A stretch of DNA of 5,613 bases, taken from the NCBI GenBank assembly GCA_964415245.1, contig CAYQAJ010000318.1, positions 1 to 5,613 on the forward strand, read 5' to 3'. The notes below the pieces were generated by a model that was given only the letters and a program-made list of their open reading frames with translations, was not told the origin of the DNA and did no database searches. The DNA is from CAYQAJ01 sp964415245. Lineage in GTDB: Bacteria > Planctomycetota > Planctomycetia > Pirellulales > Pirellulaceae. This document shows, piece after piece, positions 1 to 5,454 of this stretch; position 1 is the first letter of the stretch; each line of letters begins with the position of its first letter. The position numbers and the translations under genes were made by a program.

Positions 1-1077
1 CATCCCGATCCGCCACGGGTACTGCCCATAGTTCTTGCCGGCCTTCTCCTTCTCCAGCATGCCCTGAAACACCAGGCGCAAGTTCTCGGTGTCGACGGTC
101 ATCGTCTCGTCGGACCCCTCGCGGATCAGTTCGCCGTGGCTCACGTTGTCGGTCCACAGATCGACGCCGCTTGCCGGGCGGATATTCACCGCTCCGGCAA
201 ACGGGCGCTCCCACGTGTCGGCCACCGGCCGCCACTCGCCGTCGAGCCGGTCGGCAACATAGGCCTTGTAGTACCGCTGGCCATTCTCCTCGACGATGGT
301 CAGGTACTGATCGCGGCCCTGGAGCTTGTACGTGTGGCTGGCTTCAAAAATGGCCGCCCGCAGTGCCAGCTCGCAGTGGCCGAACCCGCGCGGAAAATCG
401 GCCAGCCGGGTCCACAGCCGCCACATTCGGCCGTCGAGACTGGTCAGAAACAGGTACGCCCGGTCGTCGTCGCAGATCACCCAGTAATCGAGCCCGCCCA
501 CGGTGCGCGGATCATCGGCCCCGCCGTCGAGCATCGGCTCCGCCTTCGTCCACGACGCCGGGTCGCTCAGCCGCTCGGTGGTCGAATACGCCACCCACAT
601 CTTGTCCGCCCCAGGCACGCCCACCTGATAAACGAGATACCACTTGCGATGCGGGTGAAAATAGAACACCTGCGGAGCACAAAAATACTTGCTGTCGCTG
701 AGGTCCAACAAAACCCGCTCGGCCGCGTTCGCCTCGTCCCAATCCTCGAACGAACAATACTCAATGGCCGACCGCCCCGGCAGCTTCACAGTCATAAACA
801 CATGCCACCGGCCATCGTGAAAAACGACCGTAGGATCCTTCTGCGCCCGACTCGGCTCGACGTCCCGCACCTCGGGCCCAATCAGCGGCCCACTATACTC
901 CCACCGCTCGGGCAGGCGGAATTCAGAGCGCTCTCGCGGTCGGTCGTCTTCCTGCCGGTCCTGAGCATGTCGGTCCTGTGCGTTTGCGTGCGGCATCCCT
1001 TGCCGACAATCATTCGCCAGACACAGACTGCCGAAGAGCACGACAAGAAATCCCCACTTCGCGACGATGTTCCACAT
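1..1077 (-). CDS. Secreted GH62 alpha-L-arabinofuranosidase (3' end cut by window edge)
   Basis: The frame reads 359 codons from the ATG at 1077 to base 1 without a stop. Residues 4-22 form a hydrophobic Sec-type signal (cleavage probably after CLA, residues 19-21), so the enzyme is likely exported. A short polar, charged linker (about 23-55) follows. The rest matches the five-bladed propeller family GH62, which removes L-arabinose side chains from arabinoxylan: KDPTVVFHDGRWHVF (80-94), YFCAPQVFYF (131-140), GLDYWVICDD (195-204), FEASHTYKLQG (244-254), SHGELIR (313-319), VFQG (336-339) and YPWRIGM (353-359). The last motif resembles the family C-terminus, so only a few residues should be missing. 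The general base is expected at D81; E245 is my best guess for the acid. AAGGTGA lies just upstream of the start. It is 53 nt downstream of the GH100-like gene, suggesting co-transcription. I am confident of the family; substrate is inferred. Confidence 0.88.
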   Translation of the reverse strand, partial: MWNIVAKWGFLVVLFGSLCLANDCRQGMPHANAQDRHAQDRQEDDRPRERSEFRLPERWEYSGPLIGPEVRDVEPSRAQKDPTVVFHDGRWHVFMTVKLPGRSAIEYCSFEDWDEANAAERVLLDLSDSKYFCAPQVFYFHPHRKWYLVYQVGVPGADKMWVAYSTTERLSDPASWTKAEPMLDGGADDPRTVGGLDYWVICDDDRAYLFLTSLDGRMWRLWTRLADFPRGFGHCELALRAAIFEASHTYKLQGRDQYLTIVEENGQRYYKAYVADRLDGEWRPVADTWERPFAGAVNIRPASGVDLWTDNVSHGELIREGSDETMTVDTENLRLVFQGMLEKEKAGKNYGQYPWRIGM

Positions 1078-1130
1078 GTTTTCACCTTCGTCAATGCCGG
1101 GGCGAAAAAGGCGGGGACGCACATGGTCTC

Positions 1131-2432
1131 TTACTCGTCGTGCTCGAGCGAGCTGGGGTCCACGTGCAGGTCGTGGCAGGCGTTGATGAAGCTGGCTGCG
1201 CTCCACGCTTGAAACGCCTTGCCCATGGGGCGGCCCGTCTGGCCGTGGTGCCACTCGTTGAATTCCCAGTCCTGGCTCACGCCCAGGGAACAGAGCCGCG
1301 CCAGCTTCACCAGCTCGCGCCGCGCCAGATCGGGCAGACCCAGCTTGTGGATGTACCGCACCCATAGCCCTCCGACGAACGGCCAGATGCCGCCGTTGTG
1401 GTAGTGGTCGGGCAGGTTGAGCAGGTTCACGGTGAAGTACTCCCGCCACTCCGGATCGCCGCCGTGTACGACCGGGTACAGATTCTTCACCGGGGCCGGC
1501 TCGTTCACCCCCACCCCCCACAGAAAGCGAAACGTCATCATGGCCCGCTGCTTGTCGATCAAGTTGGTGAGATAAGCGAGCAGGTTGGCGTACACGTCGC
1601 ACCGCCAACTGAAGCTGAAGGGGGAAACCTGCGCCACCAAGTACCGCGAATCCCCCAGACCATATTGCACGTCGCTGAATTGTCGCCCCGCTTCGCTGTG
1701 GTCCATGGCGGTCGAGGGCCAGAAGCTCCGCAGGATGACCCGCCCCACGTGCTGCGCCCAACTGCGGTAGTCGCTCGCCTTGTCCTCCTGGCCGACCCGG
1801 TCGAGGATGTTCGCGTAGCAAATGAGCGCCCGATACCACAGCACCTCGTCGTACAGCACGTGGTAGCTGCGAGCGAACAGGTCGGTCCAGTCGCCGGCCT
1901 CGGGCACCTCCAGCATGCCGCAGTTGTTGGAATCGTGGGCGCTGAGCCAATCCATAGCCCGCTGCAAGACGGAGAGATACTGCTCGACGAGCGTAAAGTC
2001 CTCGGTCTGTTGCGCGTGGCGCCACACGGCAATGATGATCCACAGGGCGCTGTCGAGCGAGGTAATGCCCCCCACGCCGCCGTACTCGGCACGATCCTCG
2101 TCGATCAGCACGTGTGCCGGGATGATACCGGTGGGCGCCTGGTGATCGAGAATCGTGCGCAGCGTCTGCACCTGGCAGCGGCGGATGTCAGGGTCGTCCA
2201 GGTCGAGCGACCAGATGATGGTCTTCGCCCCGTCGCGGGCCCACACGCTGCGATAGTTCTTGTCGGTGCCGTAGACCTGGTTGTCGGTAAGCGAGCAAGC
2301 TGAAAAGCCCTTGGGCGTGATGCACCGCATCAGCGCCTCGATCGCCTTGTGATAGGCAAGCTGCAACAGCGACTGATCCTCGGAGGTCAGCTCGCGGTAT
2401 TCGTGCGGTCGAAACAGAATTTTCCGAGGCAC
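1131..2432 (-). CDS. GH100 / amylo-alpha-1,6-glucosidase-like glycoside hydrolase
   Basis: This is a 433-aa protein from GTG 2432, with no signal peptide visible, so it is probably cytoplasmic. Motifs match the (alpha/alpha)6-barrel group holding alkaline/neutral invertases (GH100) and proteins annotated as glycogen debranching: VWARD (63-67), IPAHV (104-108), EYGGVGG (116-122), SLDSALW (125-131), WTDLF then LYDEVLWYRAL (182-203), HNGGIWPFVGGLWVR (345-359), FNEWHHG (391-397) and GRPMGKAFQAWSAASF (400-415). By analogy with cyanobacterial invertase, D127 in SLDSALW would be the acid and E393 in FNEWHHG the base. The frame also opens at TTG 2495, adding 21 low-complexity residues, but that codon lies in the edge of a repeat and has GGAG only 1 nt away. 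GTG 2432 has GGAGA at 10 nt spacing and starts next to the conserved region. Sucrose is one possible substrate; an alpha-1,6-linked glucan oligosaccharide is another. The family group is fairly sure, the reaction is not. Confidence 0.8.
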   Translation of the reverse strand: MPRKILFRPHEYRELTSEDQSLLQLAYHKAIEALMRCITPKGFSACSLTDNQVYGTDKNYRSVWARDGAKTIIWSLDLDDPDIRRCQVQTLRTILDHQAPTGIIPAHVLIDEDRAEYGGVGGITSLDSALWIIIAVWRHAQQTEDFTLVEQYLSVLQRAMDWLSAHDSNNCGMLEVPEAGDWTDLFARSYHVLYDEVLWYRALICYANILDRVGQEDKASDYRSWAQHVGRVILRSFWPSTAMDHSEAGRQFSDVQYGLGDSRYLVAQVSPFSFSWRCDVYANLLAYLTNLIDKQRAMMTFRFLWGVGVNEPAPVKNLYPVVHGGDPEWREYFTVNLLNLPDHYHNGGIWPFVGGLWVRYIHKLGLPDLARRELVKLARLCSLGVSQDWEFNEWHHGQTGRPMGKAFQAWSAASFINACHDLHVDPSSLEHDE

Positions 2433-2442
2433 TGGCGGCGGG

Positions 2443-2447
2443 TCTCC
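2443..2447 (-). promoter_or_regulatory. Shine-Dalgarno deciding the GH100-like start
   Basis: On the minus strand this reads GGAGA, 10 nt before the GTG at 2432. It is the best ribosome-binding match near either candidate start and favours GTG 2432 over TTG 2495. The spacing is at the long end of normal, so this is moderate support. Confidence 0.45.
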
Positions 2448-2493
2448 GGGTGCTGTGGGAGCGGTCAGGGCTATTGTGCGATTCGGCGGGCGC

Positions 2494-2711
2494 AAGCTCC
2501 AAATCTCAAAATCTCAAATCACAAATCTCAAACAATGCTTAACTCTCAACTCCCAAATTCCAATGCGGACACAGATCATCGTCAATTGGTGTTTGGTCAA
2601 GGGTGGTCGCCCCCGTGGCTAACACACGTGGCTAACACACGTGGGTCATCGAGATTCTGGAATTTGGAGCTTGAGGTTTGTTTGTGATTTGGGATTTGTG
2701 ATTTGGAGCTT
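2494..2711. repeat. Long imperfect inverted repeat with heptad-built arms
   Basis: This fills most of the 321-nt gap (2433-2753) between scpB and the GH100-like gene, where I see no gene. The left arm (2494-2562) contains 7-nt units: CTCCAAA at 2497, then TCTCAAA, a single A, then TCTCAAA, TCACAAA and TCTCAAA ending at 2532. The right arm (2658-2711) carries the complementary units: TTTGGAG at 2663 and TTTGTGA, TTTGGGA, TTTGTGA, TTTGGAG over 2681-2708. The outer ends pair perfectly over 12 bp (AAGCTCCAAATC 2494-2505 with 2700-2711) and the inner ends over 10 bp (CCAAATTCCA 2553-2562 with 2658-2667). The loop is 95 nt. It is AT-rich against a GC-rich background. No transposase and no clear target-site duplication is visible, so it could be a MITE-like element or a tract that grew by slippage. 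Confidence 0.85.
2615..2644. repeat. 13-bp tandem repeat in the loop of the large inverted repeat
   Basis: GTGGCTAACACAC occurs at 2615-2627 and again, identical, at 2628-2640, followed by a partial third unit GTGG (2641-2644). Each junction creates the palindrome CACGTG (2625-2630 and 2638-2643). It sits centrally between the two heptad arms. No function can be assigned; it may be part of the same element or a separate slippage product. Confidence 0.85.
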
Positions 2712-2753
2712 CGAGCTTCAGGCGAGCAGCCTCTCTCAACGTGCAAACGTACG

Positions 2754-3533
2754 CTACCCTAGTTCCTGACTGCGGGGCAATTCGGCCAGATCGCTCAGGC
2801 CGAATAGCTCCAGGAACCGCGGGCTGGTGCAGTAACGCGGCTTGCGCGGTTTGTCCCGGTCGCGCTCGATCCGCACCAATTGCCGCCGCACAAGCTGCGT
2901 GAGCACGCTGCTGCTCGGTTTGCCGCGGAGCTTATTCACGTCTTCTCGCGTGACCGGCTGGTGATAGGCCACGATCGAGAGCACGTCGATCGCCGCCTGC
3001 GAAAGCCGCGCCTCCCGCATCCGCCCGTAGAACCGGTCGCGCAGCGGGGCAAACTCCTTGCGCAGCACGAGACGATAGCCGGCCCCTTCCGAGAGAATCG
3101 CGTACGGCGCCCCCTCGCTGGCGTAAGCCTCGTTCAGCTCGGCCACAAGTTCGTCGACTTCCTCGGGCCGCACGCCGCGCATCGTGGCGGCCACTTGCTT
3201 CGACGTGAGCGGCACATTGTCGGGATGCCCGACGAAGAGCAGCGCCTCGATGATGCTCCGCGGCGTGATCGGGCAGACCTCGTCGTCGGCCGGCTGATCG
3301 TAGCCGCGATCGTAGCCCTCACGCTCCGCGTGAGGATCCTCCGCCCCACCATCGTCCTCACGCTCGGCGGAAGAATCGGCGGCCTCGGGAGTGTAGGGAT
3401 CGCTGCCTTCCCCCATCAAGGCCGCATACGCGCGGCTCAGCTCCTCGAGCGAATAGCCCGACTCGTCCGGAACCGCCTGGAAGCTGTCGAGCCCGAGCTC
3501 TTTGGGCGGCGTCGGCTTGTCGCGCTGATTCAT
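2754..3533 (-). CDS. scpB: Segregation and condensation protein B (ScpB)
   Basis: ScpB is the winged-helix kleisin-binding subunit of the bacterial SMC-ScpA-ScpB condensin, which compacts and helps segregate the nucleoid. From ATG 3533 the protein is 259 aa, longer than the usual 180-200 because of an N-terminal extension of about 88 residues; its part at 41-85 is very acidic and low in complexity. The first winged helix begins at ITPRSIIEALLFVG (89-102). The second carries the family signature LSQAAIDVLSIVAYHQPVTREDVNKLRG (177-204), followed by VLTQLVRRQLV (210-220) and the C-terminal FLELFGLSDLAELP (240-253). The usual GRPxxYxTT stretch is altered to KPRYCTSP (231-238). The frame extends to TTG 3569 (12 more residues), but ATG is preferred. 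No scpA lies next to it: the upstream neighbour is a sugar epimerase and the downstream one a glycoside hydrolase. Identity is secure; the start is less so. Confidence 0.92.
   Translation of the reverse strand: MNQRDKPTPPKELGLDSFQAVPDESGYSLEELSRAYAALMGEGSDPYTPEAADSSAEREDDGGAEDPHAEREGYDRGYDQPADDEVCPITPRSIIEALLFVGHPDNVPLTSKQVAATMRGVRPEEVDELVAELNEAYASEGAPYAILSEGAGYRLVLRKEFAPLRDRFYGRMREARLSQAAIDVLSIVAYHQPVTREDVNKLRGKPSSSVLTQLVRRQLVRIERDRDKPRKPRYCTSPRFLELFGLSDLAELPRSQELG
3296..3365. repeat. Short repeats and 8-bp hairpin inside the scpB linker
   Basis: Within the acidic linker of scpB, GATCGTAGCC occurs at 3296-3305 and 3308-3317 (period 12, encoding GYDRGYDQ). Next comes a perfect hairpin, CCTCACGC (3317-3324), TCC, GCGTGAGG (3328-3335). 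The start of that hairpin, CCTCACGCTC, recurs at 3356-3365. Reading stays open, so the repeats are tolerated in a stretch predicted to be disordered. Confidence 0.8.
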
Positions 3534-3605
3534 TCCGGCACTATAGGCCGACCCGGCGGTAATCGGCAAGGTCGCTCTCGCTGCGCGCCGCCACGCCCAT
3601 TGCGT

Positions 3606-3680
3606 CGTAGCTGAATTCCCAAGAATTCAGCCGCGTCGACCCGGCCCTCGCCTTCGGAATTCTGTGCGAATCCCGCTACG
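3606..3680. repeat. Pair of inverted palindromic repeats (GAATTC type)
   Basis: This lies in the 166-nt gap between the epimerase stop and scpB. Copy one (3606-3630) begins CGTAGC and contains a perfect hairpin, GCTGAATTC (3610-3618), loop CCAA, GAATTCAGC (3623-3631). Copy two (3655-3680) is a diverged version on the opposite strand: its reverse complement also begins CGTAGC and carries GATTCGCACAGAATTC. About four in five positions agree. The hairpin is about 70 nt beyond the epimerase stop but has no following U-tract on the minus strand, so it is not a standard intrinsic terminator. The layout, two related palindromes facing each other, resembles REP/REPIN elements. Confidence 0.7.
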
Positions 3681-3699
3681 GCAGCTTCGGCCAGGAGCA

Positions 3700-4548
3700 C
3701 TACCACCGCTTACCCACCTGCTGCTTCATGAAGGTCAGCGAATCGCGGGAAAGCTGTTCCTCGCTCTCGAACATCCGCCGCCAGATCTTGGTGGCCGCCG
3801 CCAACTCGGGCAGCGCCAGGCCGAACGCCTCGACCATCATCCAGCCGTCGTAGTTCACTTCGCGCAGCGCGTCGAAGTTCGCCGACCAGTTCACGCCCCC
3901 TTGCCCCGGCGTGCTGCGGTCGTTTTCGGAGATGTGCACGTGCACCATGTACGGCGCCGCCGTGCGAATCGCCTCGCGGGCCGACTTCTCCTCGACGTTG
4001 GCGTGGAACGTGTCGTACATCATGCGGCAGTTCGAGTGGTCGACGTCCTTCACGAACCGCACCGTGTCGGCCGCGCAGTTGAGGAGATAGGTTTCGAAGC
4101 GATTCAGGTATTCCAGCCCCAGCATCACGTCGACCGAGCCGGCATGCTCGGCCACCTGCCGCATGCTCTCGACCCCCCACTTCCACTCGTCGGTCGTGGG
4201 TCCCGTACCGCTGAACACGCCGATAGCCGAGTGAAACGGCCCCACCAGGTGCGTCGCCCCCAGCGCGCGGCAGGAGTCGAGCGTGCGTTTGCTGTTTTCG
4301 ACGCCGCGGGCCCGCACCTCCGCGTCGGGGCTGATGGGGTTGTCGTCGCCGGTGCGAATCGTGACGGCCGTTCGCGCCAGGCCCAGGTCGTCGAGCCGCT
4401 TGCCCCACTGGGCGTACTTCTTGTCGTCGGCGTCGAACACGGGCAACTCGACGCCGTCGTAGCCTTGCTTTTTGAGCATTTCGAGCACCGGCACAATCGA
4501 ATCGTCTACGTTGCCGGTCCACAGCAGCAGATTCATGCCGAACTTCAT
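3700..4548 (-). CDS. D-tagatose/D-psicose 3-epimerase family sugar epimerase (TIM barrel)
   Basis: This 282-aa protein, of normal length for the family, belongs to the xylose isomerase-like TIM barrel superfamily (AP endonuclease family 2). It is predicted to be a cytoplasmic, metal-dependent ketose 3-epimerase or closely related isomerase. The full metal site is visible: E146 (GLEYLNRFETYLLN, 144-157), D179 (MMYDTFHANVEEKS, 176-189), H205 (HVHISENDRSTPG, 203-215) and E240 (MMVEAFG, 237-243). E152, H182 and R211, which contact substrate in characterised relatives, are also present. As I recall the Pseudomonas cichorii D-tagatose 3-epimerase numbering (E152, E158, D185, H188, H211, R217, E246), every residue sits exactly six lower here. 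Many environmental relatives act on other ketoses or inositol-type substrates, so the true substrate is open. GAGGAGA, six bases before the ATG, makes this start firm. Neighbours do not indicate a pathway. Confidence 0.88.
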   Translation of the reverse strand: MKFGMNLLLWTGNVDDSIVPVLEMLKKQGYDGVELPVFDADDKKYAQWGKRLDDLGLARTAVTIRTGDDNPISPDAEVRARGVENSKRTLDSCRALGATHLVGPFHSAIGVFSGTGPTTDEWKWGVESMRQVAEHAGSVDVMLGLEYLNRFETYLLNCAADTVRFVKDVDHSNCRMMYDTFHANVEEKSAREAIRTAAPYMVHVHISENDRSTPGQGGVNWSANFDALREVNYDGWMMVEAFGLALPELAAATKIWRRMFESEEQLSRDSLTFMKQQVGKRW

Positions 4549-4554
4549 GGCGTT

Positions 4555-4561
4555 TCTCCTC
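4555..4561 (-). promoter_or_regulatory. Strong Shine-Dalgarno of the epimerase gene
   Basis: On the minus strand this reads GAGGAGA, six bases before the ATG at 4548. It is the strongest ribosome-binding match in the window and confirms the start. By contrast the starts at 5375 and 3533 have no convincing Shine-Dalgarno. Confidence 0.75.
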
Positions 4562-4598
4562 GATGAGCCTTCAAACCGCCAGGCACGGGCGACGCGTC

Positions 4599-4677
4599 GG
4601 GGACTGGCTCACTTTGCGAGGCCCTTTGGAGTTGGTCCCATATCCCGCGCTGTGCCGAGCGAAGTGTGCCTGTCCCC
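4599..4677. repeat. REPIN-like pair of inverted 19-nt repeats
   Basis: GGGGACTGGCTCACTTTGC (4599-4617) is matched on the opposite strand by GGGGACAGGCACACTTCGC (4659-4677), 16 of 19 positions identical, separated by 41 nt. As a hairpin, one of the three differences becomes a G-T wobble pair. It occupies about half of the 167-nt gap upstream of the epimerase and ends 38 nt short of the stop of the 219-aa gene. The form, two related short palindrome arms in inverted order beginning with a G run, is that of REPINs mobilised in trans by REP-associated Y1 transposases. No such transposase is in this window. Confidence 0.7.
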
Positions 4678-4715
4678 TTCTCTGGACGCATCCGGTGCTG
4701 CACCTGACTGCGGGC

Positions 4716-5375
4716 TTATCCGCCAGCCGCCTCGCTGCTGAGCAATTCCCTCTTCCGCTCGCGCACCCGCCGCCGCGCTGCGGGCAAAACGTCCGACAGC
4801 GCCGGCGGAACCGGCGGCAGCCCCACGCGGCGCATCACTCGTTCCAACCGCATCAGCAGTTTGGCATCGTCGGCGTAGTCGCACAAGAAGCGCTCGCGGC
4901 AAAACATGGCAAGCAGCTCCGGAAGCTTGTCGGCGCCCGCGTTGGTCATCCGCTCCGCCGCCGCGCGTAGCACGCGCCGATCGAGCGATTCGAGCGCCGC
5001 GTAATACGCGTCGATCCGCCCGGGGTGGTCGGCGATCAACTCCGCATCCAACAAGAGCTCGACCAGCACGTGCCCCAAAAAGCTGGGTCGCATCCCGGAG
5101 TCGCCCGGCACGAGATCGCGCACGGCCAGAGTCAGTTCGAGGCTCAGCTCGGCGAAGACCCTCGTCTGATGGAACCACCGGTCGTCGTGATGGTGCTGCA
5201 CAATCCCCCGGGCCAGCGCCGCCACGTGCTTCTCGGAATCGCTAATCAGCGGCTCCGCCCACTTCGACCGCGCCCTCGCCTTGCGGTCGATAACCCGTAA
5301 CCAATCGGGCATCGCCGTGCCGGCCAGAAAATACGGCTCGTCGACAAACCGATAACCGTGGGCGAAGTAGTTCAT
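4716..5375 (-). CDS. Conserved protein distantly like ACP phosphodiesterase (AcpH)
   Basis: This 219-aa protein has no signal peptide or membrane segment. I do not recognise it as a characterised gene. Its opening MNYFAHGYRF and the following FLAGTAMPDWLR (16-27) recall the start of AcpH, which releases phosphopantetheine from acyl carrier protein. It is rich in potential metal ligands in helical context: H6, D24, the cluster HHHDD (61-65) with H69, and GHVLVELLLD (101-110: H102, E106, D110). This spacing suggests an all-helical HD-type metal hydrolase, but the assignment is an inference. The C-terminus (about 172-210) is strongly basic. The ATG at 5375 is chosen because it gives the conserved N-terminus; no Shine-Dalgarno precedes it, the upstream bases being a heptad repeat. 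It is followed after 167 nt by the epimerase, with no evident functional link. Confidence 0.72.
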   Translation of the reverse strand: MNYFAHGYRFVDEPYFLAGTAMPDWLRVIDRKARARSKWAEPLISDSEKHVAALARGIVQHHHDDRWFHQTRVFAELSLELTLAVRDLVPGDSGMRPSFLGHVLVELLLDAELIADHPGRIDAYYAALESLDRRVLRAAAERMTNAGADKLPELLAMFCRERFLCDYADDAKLLMRLERVMRRVGLPPVPPALSDVLPAARRRVRERKRELLSSEAAGG

Positions 5376-5377
5376 GG

Positions 5378-5454
5378 CGAAAGCGGAAGGCCGAAAGCGG
5401 AGGACGGCGGCAGCTCGTGGTTGGTGGTCGGTTGTCGGTTGTTGTTTGTCGGTG
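5378..5454. repeat. Heptad-periodic tract upstream of the AcpH-like gene
   Basis: From 5378 to 5454 the sequence can be cut into eleven 7-nt units in one unbroken phase. CGAAAGC at 5378-5384 recurs at 5392-5398, inside a 10-nt exact repeat CGAAAGCGGA (5378-5387 and 5392-5401). GTCGGTT at 5427-5433 recurs at 5434-5440, with GTTGGTG (5420), GTTGTTT (5441) and GTCGGTG (5448) as variants. The first half is purine-rich, the second G/T-rich. It directly abuts the start codon at 5375, so it would form the leader of that mRNA. Confidence 0.65.

Noticed and set aside
136..1212. Long open frame on the plus strand
   Set aside because: It lies opposite the GH62 gene and runs into the GH100-like gene. 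Its translation is rich in P, R, H and A with no domain, typical of an antisense shadow in GC-rich DNA.
2497..2532. Possible CRISPR-like repeats
   Set aside because: Units are 7 nt and contiguous with no unique spacers, and no cas genes are nearby.
2349..2687. Plus-strand frame across the large repeat
   Set aside because: It reads through the heptad repeats and antisense GH100 sequence, with no conserved features.
3534..3569. TTG start extending ScpB by 12 residues
   Set aside because: The extra residues show no conservation that I can recognise and TTG is a weaker start than the ATG at 3533, although that ATG has no good Shine-Dalgarno.
3664..4566. Plus-strand open frame opposite the epimerase gene
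   Set aside because: The minus-strand frame carries the entire epimerase metal site and a strong Shine-Dalgarno; the plus-strand product is a compositionally biased shadow.
4694..4704. GGTG-CTG-CACC hairpin as terminator of the AcpH-like gene
   Set aside because: The stem is only 4 bp and no U-tract follows on the minus strand.
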